Of a DNA stretch of 59,817 nucleotides, positions 17,114 to 26,382 are shown in pieces. The translations under genes and the position numbers were made by a program. The DNA is from Clostridia bacterium (lineage in GTDB: Bacteria; Bacillota; Clostridia; Oscillospirales; CAG-382): the NCBI GenBank assembly GCA_017399965.1, contig JAFQAP010000020.1:1-59817 (forward strand). Direction: 5' to 3'. The notes beneath the pieces were generated by a model, which did not search any database, had not been told where the DNA came from, and was given only the letters and a program-made list of their open reading frames with translations. Numbering within the stretch: position 1 is the first letter of the stretch; every line of letters begins with the position of its first letter.

Positions 17114-17998
17114 TTAAATCAGGTTAGGGAAAAAGATTTTTTTGCTTTTTAACGCCTTTTCGCCGTCTTTTTCTGTAATCTCGCCGATAGCGTAAAAGCC
17201 CTCTTTGCCGAATATCTTGAACTGCTCTCCCGTTTGGGCATTAAGTCCAAGCTTTTTTATGTGTATAGCTTGTCCGTTTGAAAAAAGACGGTCGTAAAAT
17301 TCGGGAAGTGTTAATTCGGGGAAGGGAAATACATTTTCTACGGGCGTAACGGAGTACGTACCGTTTTTTATATCCTCTTCCGTAAAAGAGTCTTCCTTGC
17401 AAAAAGTTCCCACCACAGCCCTCTCAAGAAAGCTCATGGTTGCGCCGCATCCCAATGCCGTGCCGATATCCTCGCAAAGAGTGCGTATATAGGTACCGCG
17501 GGAGCAGGAAACGGTCATAAAAAAACGGTTTTCCTTTTGGAACGGGGTGATAGAATAAACGGTAATCCTTCTGGCTTCTCTTTCAACGGTTATGCCTTGT
17601 CTTGCAAGGTCCACCAGTTTTTTGCCGTCCCGCTTTAAAGCTGAATACATAGGCGGCACCTGCATCTGCTCGCCGATAAAGCTTTTCGCGGTTAAAGCAA
17701 ATTCTTCAAAAGAGGGAAGTTCTCCTTCATAAGCGGATATTACATTTCCCGTAATATCGCCGCTGTCGGTCGTTTCGCCAAGCTTTATACCGGCTATGTA
17801 GGTCTTATCGTGGTCGGTAAGATATTCGCTTGCCTTTACAGCGTTATCCAGCATTATGGGAAGAACTCCGCACGCCAAAGGGTCCAAAGTACCGCAGTGT
17901 CCTGCTTTTTTTGCACCGGTAAGGCGTTTTACAATATTTACCGCCGTCTGGGAGGTCATTCCCGAAGGCTTGTAAAAATTTATTATTCCCGCTTTCAT
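17114..17998 (-). CDS. truB: tRNA pseudouridine(55) synthase TruB
   Basis: This 294-residue enzyme isomerises U55 in the T-loop of tRNA. The start GIINFYKPSGMTSQTAVN and the catalytic motif GHCGTLDPLACGVLPI, with the active-site Asp (near 39), are clear. Other TruB segments include KTYIAGIKLGETTDSGD, QVPPMYSALKRDGKKLVDLARQG and VSCSRGTYIRTLCEDIG. The ATG overlaps the nrnA stop. It is the final gene of the nusA-infB operon. The usual ribF partner next to truB is not present. Confidence 0.96.
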   Translation of the reverse strand: MKAGIINFYKPSGMTSQTAVNIVKRLTGAKKAGHCGTLDPLACGVLPIMLDNAVKASEYLTDHDKTYIAGIKLGETTDSGDITGNVISAYEGELPSFEEFALTAKSFIGEQMQVPPMYSALKRDGKKLVDLARQGITVEREARRITVYSITPFQKENRFFMTVSCSRGTYIRTLCEDIGTALGCGATMSFLERAVVGTFCKEDSFTEEDIKNGTYSVTPVENVFPFPELTLPEFYDRLFSNGQAIHIKKLGLNAQTGEQFKIFGKEGFYAIGEITEKDGEKALKSKKIFFPNLI

Positions 17999-18942
17999 AG
18001 TACGCCTTCCAAAGCCTTTATAAGCATAGCTTTAGCCTGCTCGGGTGTGCCGTCTGTACGGAAAGCCGCCGCTCTTGTGTGACCGCCTCCGCCCATTTTA
18101 CGGCAAAACGCCGCCACATCAAAATACTCGTTGGAGCGAAGAGAAACCTGTGCTTTATCGCCCTTGGGACGTATCATAGCGGAAACCTCAACGCCGTCGA
18201 TACGGCGGGGCACGCTTTTTATTTCGTCCAGGTCGGTATCCGAAGCGCCGCTTTGCTCGTATTCATCTTTGGATATGGTGACTATAGCCAATTTACCGCC
18301 GTAATACAGCTCAACAGAGCCGTAAGCCGCCTTCATAAGCGCCAGTACGGGAGGTGTCATTTTATCAAAAAGCTGTCTGTTTATTGCGGCGAAATCAATG
18401 CCGGTCTCCATAAGCCGTGCGGCAAGACGCATTGTCTGGGGACGGGTGTTGGAATATCTAAACCCGCCGCTGTCGGAGCTTATACCTGCATAAAGGCAGA
18501 CAGCCGCCTCCTTGTCTATGCCCACGGAAAGCTCATCATAAAGATCTGCAATTATTTCCGCGTTGGAAATAAAGTTATCCCTTATAAGCAATCTTTCGCA
18601 GGGGATAGAGTTTATCTTGTGGTGATCTATGGAAAGATCAAACACGCCAAAGAGATCCTGCTTATCTCCCAGCATAGCGGGGGTAGCAACGTCAACGCTA
18701 ATTTTAACGGCATCTTTGGGTATATCGGTTGCAAAAACATCTTTTCCCGCAAAGGGTAAAAGTTTTTCGGGAATATCATCCGGGCAGTATGCCCACGCGC
18801 TTTTTCCCTTTTTACGGAGCAGCATTACCAAAGCGGCAGAGCTGCCTATGGTATCTCCGTCCGGGCAGGCGTGGCATACTACCAAAAAATTATCATTTTC
18901 CAAAAGGAATTGGGAAGCCGATTCGTAATCGATTCTCAACAT
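17995..18942 (-). CDS. nrnA: DHH-family phosphoesterase, NrnA-type (oligoribonuclease/pAp phosphatase)
   Basis: This 315-residue protein has the DHH domain motifs VCHACPDGDTIGSSAAL (motif I), the DHH-type SIDHHKIN and the C-terminal DHHA1 glycine-rich GGGGHTRAAAF that binds substrate. NrnA degrades short RNA oligonucleotides and dephosphorylates pAp. Position between rbfA and truB is the standard one for this gene in Firmicutes. Starts and stops overlap on both sides (TAATG with rbfA; four bases with truB), so translation is coupled. Confidence 0.94.
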   Translation of the reverse strand: MLRIDYESASQFLLENDNFLVVCHACPDGDTIGSSAALVMLLRKKGKSAWAYCPDDIPEKLLPFAGKDVFATDIPKDAVKISVDVATPAMLGDKQDLFGVFDLSIDHHKINSIPCERLLIRDNFISNAEIIADLYDELSVGIDKEAAVCLYAGISSDSGGFRYSNTRPQTMRLAARLMETGIDFAAINRQLFDKMTPPVLALMKAAYGSVELYYGGKLAIVTISKDEYEQSGASDTDLDEIKSVPRRIDGVEVSAMIRPKGDKAQVSLRSNEYFDVAAFCRKMGGGGHTRAAAFRTDGTPEQAKAMLIKALEGVL

Positions 18943-19292
18943 TATTCGTTGTCCTCGCTGTATTTGATGTTTTTAAGCATCTCGGATATATGCAGTGCGT
19001 TTTCTGCGGAATGGTCGGGAATAAACACAAGCTTGGGGGTTATGCGCAAATTAAGCCGCGCCGCCAGCTCCTTGCGGATATATCCTGCGGCGGAAGCCAA
19101 GCCTTTGTTAACTCCCTCATCCTTGCCCAACACGCTGTAGTATACCTTTGCATAGGAAAGGTCCTTGGTAACCTCGCAGCCCGTAATACTTACGAAAGCC
19201 TGAGATATTCTGGGGTCCTTTACCGTGCGCAGAATTTCGGTTATTTCCCTTGATGTTTCTTCGTTTATTTTGTCCTGTCTGAAAGAACCCAT
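18942..19292 (-). CDS. rbfA: ribosome-binding factor A (RbfA)
   Basis: RbfA, here 116 residues, binds the 30S subunit near the 16S 5' end and is needed for late maturation. Visible motifs are DKINEETSREITEILRTVKDPRI and VTKDLSYAKVYYSVLG, then RKELAARLNLRITPKLVFIPD, all typical of its KH-like fold. It sits between infB and nrnA with a one-base overlap on each side. Confidence 0.95.
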   Translation of the reverse strand: MGSFRQDKINEETSREITEILRTVKDPRISQAFVSITGCEVTKDLSYAKVYYSVLGKDEGVNKGLASAAGYIRKELAARLNLRITPKLVFIPDHSAENALHISEMLKNIKYSEDNE

Positions 19293-21646
19293 CAGCGTTC
19301 AATTTCCTCCATGGTGTAGGCTTCAAGAATATCGCCTATCTTAATATCGTTGAACTTTTCAAGTCCGATACCGCATTCGAAGGATTGGAGCACTTCTCTT
19401 GCATCGTCCTTGAAACGCTTGAGCGAGGATATCTTATCCTCGTATATGATTTCGCCGGAGCGGAGTACGCGGATGCTTGCGTTTCTGGTAACCTTACCGT
19501 CGGTAACGTAAGAACCTGCAATAGTACCTACGTTGGGCACACGGATAGTCTGTCTTACCTCTGCTCTGCCGAGTATTACTTCGCGGAACTTAGGCGCCAG
19601 CATACCCTTCATAGCGGCGGTAACTTCGTCTATACATTCGTAAATTACGCGGTAGGTACGTACATCCACCTTATCTCTGCTTGCCATATCCAGAGCCACT
19701 CTGTCGGGACGGATATTAAAGCCGATAATAATTGCGTTGGATGCGGATGCCAGCATAACGTCGGATTCGTTAATAGCGCCGGTTGCGGCGTGGATAACGT
19801 TGACCTTAACTTCCTCGTTTGAAAGTCTTACAAGGGAAGCCTTAACAGCCTCTGCACTACCCTGAACGTCCGCTTTAACGATAAGGTTGAGCGTTTTGAC
19901 ACCGGAGCCGATCTGATTAAAGAGATCGTCAAGGTTTGCTTTTGCTTCTGCCTTGAACTGTTCTTCCTTTTCCTTTGCTTTACGCTGCTCAACAAGCTCT
20001 TTCGCAAGACGCTCGTCGGAAACTGCACGGAAGGAATCACCTGCGGCGGGAACTTCGGAAAGTCCCATTATCTCTACGGGTGTGGAAGGACCTGCTTCCT
20101 TTACCTTTTCGCCCTTATCGTTGGTCATGGAACGGATACGTCCAACGGTGGAGCCTGCTATAATATAATCGCCTACGTGGAGAGTACCGTTTTGAACCAG
20201 TACGGTGGCAACGCTGCCTCTGCCCTTATCAAGCTTTGCTTCGATAACGGCGCCCTGAGCGGGACGGGAGGGGTTTGCCTTAAGCTCCATCATATCTGCG
20301 GAAAGGGTAATCATTTCAAGCAGTTCGTCAATACCCTGTCTTTTAAGTGCGGAAACGGGAACAACGATAGTATCTCCGCCCCATTCTTCGGGAAGAAGCT
20401 CGTAGTTTGTAAGCTCCTGCTTAACTCTGTCGGGGTCTGCGGCGGGACGGTCCATCTTGTTTATAGCAACGATGATACTTACGCCTGCTGCCTTTGCGTG
20501 GTTGATAGCTTCTACGGTCTGGGGCATTATACCGTCGTCTGCGGCAACTACCAGAACTGCTATATCCGTAAGGTTTGCACCTCTTGCACGCATGGAGGTA
20601 AACGCTTCGTGACCGGGAGTATCAAGGAAGGTAATGGGCTTATCGTTTATCTTGACGCTGTAAGCACCGATATGCTGTGTAATACCGCCTGCTTCTCCTG
20701 CGGTAACGTGAGTATCACGTATAGCGTCCAGAAGGGAGGTCTTACCGTGGTCAACGTGACCCATAACAACGATAACGGGCGCACGGGGTACAAGATCTTC
20801 TTCCTTGTCTTCGCTTTCGGTAAACAGCTTTTCTTCTATGGTAACAACTACTTCCTTGGTAACCTTAATGCCGAATTCATCTGCTATAAGGTATGCGGTA
20901 TCGTAATCTATAGCTTCGTTAACGGTAGCCATTACGCCCATAAGCATAAGCTTTTTAATAACCTCGCCTGCGGCGGTCTTCATTCTGGATGCAAGCTCGC
21001 CAACGGTAATTTCATCGGGCACGGTTATGGAAAGCTGAACGGGCTTGGGTTTAGCCTGCTGCTTTTGCTGTTGCTTGTTGTTTTTATCGCCCGGACGGCG
21101 GGTCTGCTCCTGCTGCTGGTTGCGGTTGTTCTTTTTCTTAAGCTTTTGCTTTCCGCCGGCAGCGGCTGCGGCGCCACCTGCCAGGTTATCGTACTTTTCG
21201 TCGTACTTGGAAAGGTCTACGTTTGCGGTACCTCTGGTATCTACAACGCGAACTTCTCCGCGCACCTTTTGCTTCTGAGGCTGAGGCTGGGGAATTGGCT
21301 TGCCCTGCTTGATCGCCTGCTCCTGAAGCTTCTTTTGCTTTTCGGCTTTTGCGGCGGCTTTTTCTTCTGCCTTGCGTTTTTCTTCCGCATCCCGCTTTGC
21401 CTGTTCTTCCGCCTTCTTTGCATCTATTTTGTCCTGATAAGATTTAAAAAATGCGGTTATATCGATCTGATTTTGCTGTGTGTAATATTCGAATATAATG
21501 CTGAGCTCCGCACCTTCAAGCGCGGTCATATGGCTTTTGTTGCCCATACCGTGAGCCGCAAGCAGGTCTATAATATCCTTGCTCTTCACGTTAAGGTCTT
21601 TTGCCAGCGCGTTAACTCTGTATTTGTTATCTCCTGTCGTCGCCAT
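19292..21646 (-). CDS. infB: translation initiation factor IF-2
   Basis: This 784-residue GTPase delivers initiator tRNA to the 30S subunit. It has a short IF2-N domain ([19 protein letters not shown]), a long charged low-complexity linker rich in Lys, Glu and Gln (about 80-200), then the G domain: [15 protein letters not shown] (P-loop), [17 protein letters not shown] (switch II) and INKMDRP. Domains II to IV follow, with [16 protein letters not shown] and the initiator-tRNA-binding C-terminus. Upstream ylxQ and downstream rbfA keep the canonical order. Confidence 0.98.
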   Translation of the reverse strand: MATTGDNKYRVNALAKDLNVKSKDIIDLLAAHGMGNKSHMTALEGAELSIIFEYYTQQNQIDITAFFKSYQDKIDAKKAEEQAKRDAEEKRKAEEKAAAKAEKQKKLQEQAIKQGKPIPQPQPQKQKVRGEVRVVDTRGTANVDLSKYDEKYDNLAGGAAAAAGGKQKLKKKNNRNQQQEQTRRPGDKNNKQQQKQQAKPKPVQLSITVPDEITVGELASRMKTAAGEVIKKLMLMGVMATVNEAIDYDTAYLIADEFGIKVTKEVVVTIEEKLFTESEDKEEDLVPRAPVIVVMGHVDHGKTSLLDAIRDTHVTAGEAGGITQHIGAYSVKINDKPITFLDTPGHEAFTSMRARGANLTDIAVLVVAADDGIMPQTVEAINHAKAAGVSIIVAINKMDRPAADPDRVKQELTNYELLPEEWGGDTIVVPVSALKRQGIDELLEMITLSADMMELKANPSRPAQGAVIEAKLDKGRGSVATVLVQNGTLHVGDYIIAGSTVGRIRSMTNDKGEKVKEAGPSTPVEIMGLSEVPAAGDSFRAVSDERLAKELVEQRKAKEKEEQFKAEAKANLDDLFNQIGSGVKTLNLIVKADVQGSAEAVKASLVRLSNEEVKVNVIHAATGAINESDVMLASASNAIIIGFNIRPDRVALDMASRDKVDVRTYRVIYECIDEVTAAMKGMLAPKFREVILGRAEVRQTIRVPNVGTIAGSYVTDGKVTRNASIRVLRSGEIIYEDKISSLKRFKDDAREVLQSFECGIGLEKFNDIKIGDILEAYTMEEIER

Positions 21647-21647
21647 A

Positions 21648-21953
21648 TCAGTTACCTCCCAATAGTTTTCTTACGGCATCTGCAAATCCTTTATCATTTA
21701 CCGAAACGCAAGCCGTCGCGGTCTTTCCAAAGGCTTTTCCAAAGGTTACGGTGTCCACGGGAATGAATACCGCCTGTGTTTTATAAAATGCCGTTTTATC
21801 GCTTATTATCTTTTTTGTTCCATCGGATACGTGTTCGGAAGCCACAACAAGGGCTGATTTTCCTTTGCGTACCGATTCAATGGTATTTTCTGTTCCTACT
21901 GCAAGCCGTCCTGCCTTTTTTGCAAGACCCAACAGATTTAAAAGCTTTGTCAT
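21648..21953 (-). CDS. ylxQ: L7Ae-type RNA-binding protein YlxQ
   Basis: This 101-residue protein belongs to the L7Ae/L30e family that binds kink-turn RNA. The N-terminal [21 protein letters not shown] and the segment [18 protein letters not shown] match the family. It overlaps ylxR by four bases and ends one base before infB, its invariant place in the Firmicutes operon. Its exact RNA partner here is unknown. Confidence 0.92.
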   Translation of the reverse strand: MTKLLNLLGLAKKAGRLAVGTENTIESVRKGKSALVVASEHVSDGTKKIISDKTAFYKTQAVFIPVDTVTFGKAFGKTATACVSVNDKGFADAVRKLLGGN

Positions 21954-22213
21954 TTTTCCTCCGCCAAAAGAGAGATGCTGTCGTAAAAATCCGCAGGCAA
22001 GGATATTTCCAACGCCCGTTCTATTCTACGCGCCTTTTTTGCATTGTTAATGCAGTTTCGGTCTTTGCACAGATAACAGCCTCTTCCGTTTGCTTTTCCG
22101 GTGGGGTCGATCTCTGCGGTGCCATCCTTACGGACAATTCTCAAAAGCTCGGTTTTTAACTTTTTCTCTCCGCAGGAAACACATTTTCTTACCGGGTAAA
22201 CCTTTTCTGTCAA
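21950..22213 (-). CDS. ylxR: YlxR-family RNA-binding protein (RNase P modulator type)
   Basis: This 87-residue DUF448 protein carries the family signature VRKCVSCGEKKLKTELLRIVR and GRGCYLCKDRNCINNAKK, with a fold that binds RNA. YlxR homologues are reported to interact with RNase P RNA. It overlaps nusA and ylxQ by four bases on each side. Confidence 0.93.
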   Translation of the reverse strand: MTEKVYPVRKCVSCGEKKLKTELLRIVRKDGTAEIDPTGKANGRGCYLCKDRNCINNAKKARRIERALEISLPADFYDSISLLAEEK

Positions 22214-23283
22214 GCGTTATCAACCTCTGCTTCGATAAATTCGCCTGCGTTTTTCAAGCTCTTAATGTCTATCTTGCATCCGGTAAGCTTTGCGGCAAGA
22301 CGTGCGTTCTGACCTTCCTTACCGATAGCAAGGGAAAGCTGATCATCGTTTACGATAACGCGGAACGCCTTGTCGCCTTCCTCCATCTTGCTTACAGACA
22401 AAACTACTGCGGGAGCAAGCGCTGCTGCAACGAATGCGGCGTAATCCTCGCTGTAGGGGATAATATCTATTTTTTCATTTGCAAGTTCTTTTGTAATGCT
22501 GTTCTTTCTCGCGCCTCTGGAGCCGATGCATGCACCGATAGGATCAACGTTGGGGTCGTTGGAAGCAACCGCTATCTTTGTTCTGCTGCCTGCTTCTCTT
22601 GCAACACCCTTTATTTCTACGGTGCCGTCTGCTATTTCGGGAACCTCAAGCTCGAACAGTCTGCGTACCAGACCGGGATGGGTTCTGGATATAACAACGG
22701 AAGGACCTCTGCCTTCACGCTTGATCTCGGTAACGTAAACCTTGATTCTGTCGCCTACGTTAAGAGTTTCGCCGTTTATCTGCTCGTGGCGGAAGAGTGC
22801 CATTTCGTTACTGCCCAGTTCAAGGGTAGCGTGTCCGGAAGTGGGGTCAACTCTGACTACTACGCCGGTAATGATCTTGTCCTGCTTGTCTTCGTATTCC
22901 TTTACCATCATGCCGTGCTCTGCTTCGCGGATAGACTGAACTATAACCTGCTTTGCGGTCTGAGCGGCAATACGGCAAAATTCTTTTGTCTTAATTTCTA
23001 TCTGATACTCATCGCCCAGTTTGTACTTCTTGTTCTTTTCACGGGCTTGCTCGAGAGAGATCTCCGTACGGGGGTCTTCAACTGTTTCAACTACGGTGAG
23101 AAGCTTATACAGACGAAGATCGTGCTTTGCTTCGTCAAGCTTTACTCTTGCGTTTGTAAGTCCGCCGGAATCCTTTTTGAATGCAGCCAGAAGGGCAGCT
23201 TCGGTGCGTTCGATCATATAGTCCTTAGGGATGCCCTTTTCTCTCTCAAGGGCAGCGAGGGATTCAAAAAATTCCTTGTTCAT
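22210..23283 (-). CDS. nusA: transcription elongation/termination factor NusA
   Basis: This 357-residue protein binds RNA polymerase and stimulates pausing and intrinsic termination. The N-terminal RNAP-binding domain starts NKEFFESLAALEREKGIPKD. It is followed by an S1 domain (TGVVVRVDPTSGHATLELG) and two KH domains (KIAVASNDPNVDPIGACIG and LSLAIGKEGQNARLAAKLTG). It lacks the C-terminal acidic repeats of the proteobacterial protein, as is normal in Firmicutes. A hairpin with a U-run in the operon leader may be its own autoregulatory target. Confidence 0.97.
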   Translation of the reverse strand: MNKEFFESLAALEREKGIPKDYMIERTEAALLAAFKKDSGGLTNARVKLDEAKHDLRLYKLLTVVETVEDPRTEISLEQAREKNKKYKLGDEYQIEIKTKEFCRIAAQTAKQVIVQSIREAEHGMMVKEYEDKQDKIITGVVVRVDPTSGHATLELGSNEMALFRHEQINGETLNVGDRIKVYVTEIKREGRGPSVVISRTHPGLVRRLFELEVPEIADGTVEIKGVAREAGSRTKIAVASNDPNVDPIGACIGSRGARKNSITKELANEKIDIIPYSEDYAAFVAAALAPAVVLSVSKMEEGDKAFRVIVNDDQLSLAIGKEGQNARLAAKLTGCKIDIKSLKNAGEFIEAEVDNA

Positions 23284-23303
23284 TTTTTAGTTTTTACCTC
23301 CGT

Positions 23304-23753
23304 TTATTCCAGTATCGAAGTCATCTTCGAAATCATTTTTCTTTCTATTTTCGTTTCGCCTACCGTAACCGTATCTTTATCAAAGGCGGTTATGACGCCG
23401 GCAAGCTCTTTTGTGCCGTTAACAGCGGCAAACAGTTTGAATTCGGTATTCCAGCCTTCCTGCATTGCGCGGGCTATATGCTCATCTGACCGAAGCGCAC
23501 GGGTAAGTCCCGCACCGGAAACTATAAGGGAATATGCCTGCTCAATAGGGTCAGCCTCGTCAAGAATAGGGTTTATCACGTGGGATGCCTTCTGGCAATC
23601 CTCGATAGAAAACACGTCCTCGTTTTCAAGCTCTACTTCAAGTATCTGCTCCTGACCTTCCTTGTAAAAGGTTACGTCCCAGACGCTGTAGCCCATTTCC
23701 GTCATTGCGGGCTCTACCAGTCCGCGAACCACGCCGGCGATATTTTGCTTCAT
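23304..23753 (-). CDS. rimP: ribosome maturation factor RimP
   Basis: This 149-residue protein assists 30S assembly. It has the family pattern VWDVTFYKEGQEQILEVELE, then CQKASHVINPILDEADPIEQAYSLIVSGAGLTRALRS, matching the RimP N-terminal domain, and a C-terminal Sm-like domain (ELAGVITAFDKDTVTVG). It is the first gene of the nusA operon and starts with MKQNIAGVVRG after a GGAGG site. Confidence 0.95.
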   Translation of the reverse strand: MKQNIAGVVRGLVEPAMTEMGYSVWDVTFYKEGQEQILEVELENEDVFSIEDCQKASHVINPILDEADPIEQAYSLIVSGAGLTRALRSDEHIARAMQEGWNTEFKLFAAVNGTKELAGVITAFDKDTVTVGETKIERKMISKMTSILE

Positions 23754-23800
23754 AATTCTTTGCCTGCCTCCGTTTTCTCTTGTCGTAATTTTGCAAAAAT

Positions 23801-23826
23801 CAAGAGTGGGCTTTGACCCACTCTTG
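23801..23826 (-). promoter_or_regulatory. terminator-like attenuator hairpin in the rimP-nusA leader
   Basis: A perfect 10-bp stem CAAGAGTGGG/CCCACTCTTG with a six-base loop is followed on the minus strand by ATTTTTG. It lies downstream of the operon promoter and 47 bases before the rimP ATG, so it is inside the transcript. In Bacillus subtilis a terminator in the same leader is reported to be NusA-dependent and to autoregulate NusA; the same logic is inferred here. Confidence 0.7.
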
Positions 23827-23849
23827 CTTGCTTACATTCATCTGAACAC

Positions 23850-23878
23850 AGTATAACACAGTATTTTGCGTTTTGCAA
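23850..23878 (-). promoter_or_regulatory. promoter of the rimP-nusA-infB operon
   Basis: TTGCAA (23878-23873), 17-bp spacer, TATACT (23855-23850) on the minus strand. It overlaps a direct repeat AACACAGTAT. The start site should be about 17 bases upstream of the attenuator hairpin. Confidence 0.7.
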
Positions 23879-23892
23879 TAGTTTTATGCAAA

Positions 23893-24738
23893 TTATTGTG
23901 CCAAAAATCCGCTTTTTTCAACTTTTTCCCAATCTGTGAACAAACCTGTAACCTTTTTGGTCTTCTTTTTGTCCGAATAGCTTACAACCGTGCGCGTTGA
24001 AATGTATCCTTTGTCTATAAGGTTGTTCAAAGCTTCGGTCACTTTTTGGTTTGTTGCGGTCTTGCTGAGGGCACAAACTGCTTTAATTGTCTTTTCTTTT
24101 GTCGGAATATCTTTTGAATTATTCTCGGATGCTTTTTTGAGGATCTCTAAAATTAAGCGATAATAAGACCCGTGCACGTCTTCCTCTGTGGGAAGGGTGA
24201 TACACCAGCTTGCAGTCTGCTGAAGCTGACGGGAAAACGAATCCTCAATACCGTAGATACCGACTTCCTTTTTGCAAAAATTCTTTAAGAATGAAACTAC
24301 CGAACTGAAGTGACCGTCTCCCGAAAAGATGATGAACGTTTCTATATCTTCCGATGAGAGGGCTTTCTGGTAAATATTATCCAGAATAATAAAATCGGTA
24401 AAATCTTTTTTAACACCGGTGGTGTTACGTGTATCGATAATGCGGTTTGAATAGGGGCGGATGCGGGATATCTGATCAGATAATGATTTATGGGAGAAAT
24501 CTGCAAAAAACGTTACCTCCACAAGATTTACTTTGGAATTAAGCTCCTCGAACCACCCTTTGATATTTGGTTGTATGCCGAAGTTTTTTTTCAAAGAAAT
24601 GTACCAATGCTCATAATCCACAAAAGCCACCGCTTTGGGTAATCCGTTATTAAGGCTTATGGTGCGTGTCGGTTCTTCCTTCGGCTTTCTTGTAAACAGC
24701 GAAATACTCTTCTTTCCTCCTTTCTTTTTTACATTCAC
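23893..24738 (-). CDS. NYN/PIN-like domain protein (LabA/DUF88 type)
   Basis: This 281-residue protein has a PIN-fold NYN domain (about 33-190) with acidic residues placed for metal-dependent RNase activity: VAFVDYEHW, IIDTRN, KKDFTDFIILDNIYQ and FIIFSGDGHFSSVVSFL. The C-terminal 80 residues look like a winged-helix domain (KATNQKVTEALNNLIDKGYISTRTVV). The start is unsettled: the longest frame begins with GTG at 24738, only a few bases after the predicted transcript start. A strong AAAGGAGG (about 24722-24715) lies inside that frame, nine bases before an ATT at 24705. It has its own promoter, upstream of the nusA operon. Target RNA unknown. Confidence 0.85.
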   Translation of the reverse strand: MNVKKKGGKKSISLFTRKPKEEPTRTISLNNGLPKAVAFVDYEHWYISLKKNFGIQPNIKGWFEELNSKVNLVEVTFFADFSHKSLSDQISRIRPYSNRIIDTRNTTGVKKDFTDFIILDNIYQKALSSEDIETFIIFSGDGHFSSVVSFLKNFCKKEVGIYGIEDSFSRQLQQTASWCITLPTEEDVHGSYYRLILEILKKASENNSKDIPTKEKTIKAVCALSKTATNQKVTEALNNLIDKGYISTRTVVSYSDKKKTKKVTGLFTDWEKVEKSGFLAQ

Positions 24739-24746
24739 CGTTTTTG

Positions 24747-24775
24747 ATTATACTACCGCCGCACAAAAAAGTCAA
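24747..24775 (-). promoter_or_regulatory. promoter of the NYN-domain gene
   Basis: TTGACT (24775-24770), 17-bp spacer, TATAAT (24752-24747) on the minus strand. The transcript start would be near 24740, almost at the GTG start codon. Confidence 0.75.
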
Positions 24776-24780
24776 GCGGT

Positions 24781-25491
24781 TCATACGCCCAAAGCCTCTT
24801 TGAGATTGGTTATTATACGCTTTTCAAGACGGGATATATAGGATTGGGAAATGCCCAATTCATCCGCCACCTCTTTTTGAGTTTTTTCTTTACCGTTTGT
24901 GCCTTCGCCTATTCCAAACCGCATTTCTATTATCCGTCTGTCTCTTTCGGGAAGCTTGCTTATCGCTTGTCTTACCGTCCGTTTTTCTTCGCTTTCTTCA
25001 AGAATACGGTATACAAAATCGCCGTCCGTGCCCAAAAGGTCGGAAAGAAGCAGCTCGTTTCCGTCCCAATCCACGTTTAACGGCTCATCCAGGGACATTT
25101 CGCAACTCCTTGCTGAATTTTTGCGTATGTACATCAGTATTTCGTTTTCTATACAACGGGACGCATAGGTGGCAAGCTTTATCTGTTTATCCTGCTTAAA
25201 GGTGTTTACCGCCTTCATAAGACCGATCGTGCCTATGGATATCAGGTCTTCAATGCCTATATTGGTGCTTTCAAACTTTTTGGCAATATATACCACCAGC
25301 CTCAAATTATGCTCTATAAGCTTTTTCTTTGCATTTTCATCTTGGGGAAGCCTTTCGGTAAGCGCCGCTTCTTCTTCTCTTGATAGGGGAGGCGGCAGAG
25401 TCTGGGGACCGTTTATATAAAACACTTCCTTGCTCTCTCCCAAAAACTGACGTATCCATTCCAAAGCAATGGTAATCTTTTTAAAATACAT
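24781..25491 (-). CDS. sigE: sporulation sigma factor SigE (pro-sigma-E)
   Basis: This 236-residue mother-cell sigma factor is made as an inactive precursor. The N-terminal pro-sequence with [12 protein letters not shown] and the cleavage region [15 protein letters not shown] are present. Region 2 has [12 protein letters not shown] and GLMKAVNTF, and region 4 has [21 protein letters not shown] chose the ATG at 25491, which has AGGTGAAGGAA immediately upstream; the frame extends further but into spoIIGA. spoIIGA, its processing protease, lies 11 bases upstream. This pair identifies the organism as an endospore former or a close descendant of one. Confidence 0.95.
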   Translation of the reverse strand: MYFKKITIALEWIRQFLGESKEVFYINGPQTLPPPLSREEEAALTERLPQDENAKKKLIEHNLRLVVYIAKKFESTNIGIEDLISIGTIGLMKAVNTFKQDKQIKLATYASRCIENEILMYIRKNSARSCEMSLDEPLNVDWDGNELLLSDLLGTDGDFVYRILEESEEKRTVRQAISKLPERDRRIIEMRFGIGEGTNGKEKTQKEVADELGISQSYISRLEKRIITNLKEALGV

Positions 25492-25502
25492 TTCCTTCAC
25501 CT

Positions 25503-26282
25503 CTATATAGGGGGCATAAGCCCTTCGTATGTATTTGCAAATCTGTTTTCGTCGGTAACGGCTATTATCACTTTTACCTCTCGTTTTTTGCTTTTCCCAA
25601 ACTCTCTCACCACACATTTTTCCGGGCGGAATCCGTACAGTATATCCCTTCCCGTTGCGGTGCGTACAGGTATCGCTCTTATAGGCAGGGGCGGGGAAGT
25701 ATCTATATTTTCAAATTCTTTGCCAAACACTTTTTTGGAGATCACCATAACCGGATCAAGAGAGATAGGGTCTGTAAGCAGATTTCCCGTGTCCTTCATC
25801 AAAAATGCCTTGTAGCTTTTACCCAAAACGGAAATGTAAGCGTACACCGCGCCGGCTGCGCTGTTCTTTTTGCACACGTAAAGATATCCCGCTGTCAGCG
25901 ATAAAGCGGAAAGCAGGCATATTACCACAGCTCCCGCGCCTAAATTGCGTATATATTCTTCGTTCTTTCCCGCCATATAAAAAAGCCCGTAAACCGCTCC
26001 GCCGGAAAGTGCGGAGGACAGTAAAAATACCGCCGTGTTTAAAAACGGGCGTTTTTTACCGAAAACGGTAAAGCATATCAAAAAAGCGGATATCAGGTGC
26101 AAAGGAAGCGTACTTATCAAAACCAGACACAAAAAAGCGTATACGCTTGCCAGAGCGGCTGCCAAAACCAAACGCCAAAGCTTAAAAGGGGTGTTGGTTA
26201 TTCTTGCGGTTATATATAAAAGCAAAGAGTCAAACAAAAAGTTTATCAAAAAAAATATATCGCCGTAAAGGATAATTTCCAT
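25503..26282 (-). CDS. spoIIGA: sigma-E processing peptidase SpoIIGA
   Basis: This 259-residue protein starts with five hydrophobic segments (about 1-130), beginning [23 protein letters not shown]. The C-terminal aspartic-protease-like domain carries the catalytic motif [12 protein letters not shown]. SpoIIGA, at the forespore septum, cleaves the pro-sequence of sigma-E after a signal from SpoIIR. It is encoded directly before sigE, as in other Clostridia and Bacilli. Confidence 0.94.
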   Translation of the reverse strand: MEIILYGDIFFLINFLFDSLLLYITARITNTPFKLWRLVLAAALASVYAFLCLVLISTLPLHLISAFLICFTVFGKKRPFLNTAVFLLSSALSGGAVYGLFYMAGKNEEYIRNLGAGAVVICLLSALSLTAGYLYVCKKNSAAGAVYAYISVLGKSYKAFLMKDTGNLLTDPISLDPVMVISKKVFGKEFENIDTSPPLPIRAIPVRTATGRDILYGFRPEKCVVREFGKSKKREVKVIIAVTDENRFANTYEGLMPPI

Positions 26283-26308
26283 AAAAGCATCATCTCGTTT
26301 TTAATAAA

Positions 26309-26341
26309 AGTATACCCGTCCGTTTATGTAAATGTTGTCAT
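26309..26341 (-). promoter_or_regulatory. spoIIG-type promoter with long spacer
   Basis: On the minus strand ATGACA (26341-26336) is followed after 21 bases by TATACT (26314-26309). The Bacillus spoIIG promoter, activated by Spo0A-P, has an unusual 22-bp spacer and the same -10, so this resembles it. No clear Spo0A box (TGTCGAA) is seen. Confidence 0.5.
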
Positions 26342-26382
26342 TTTATGGAGGGAAGCAGCATATTTTTTACGGGTGATGAATT

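Noticed and set aside
20177..21766. 529-codon open frame on the plus strand across infB
   Set aside because: Antisense shadow of infB and the end of ylxQ; no supported start and low-complexity Cys/Leu-rich translation.
22090..23655. 521-codon plus-strand frame opposite nusA and rimP
   Set aside because: Antisense shadow of a conserved operon; no ribosome site.
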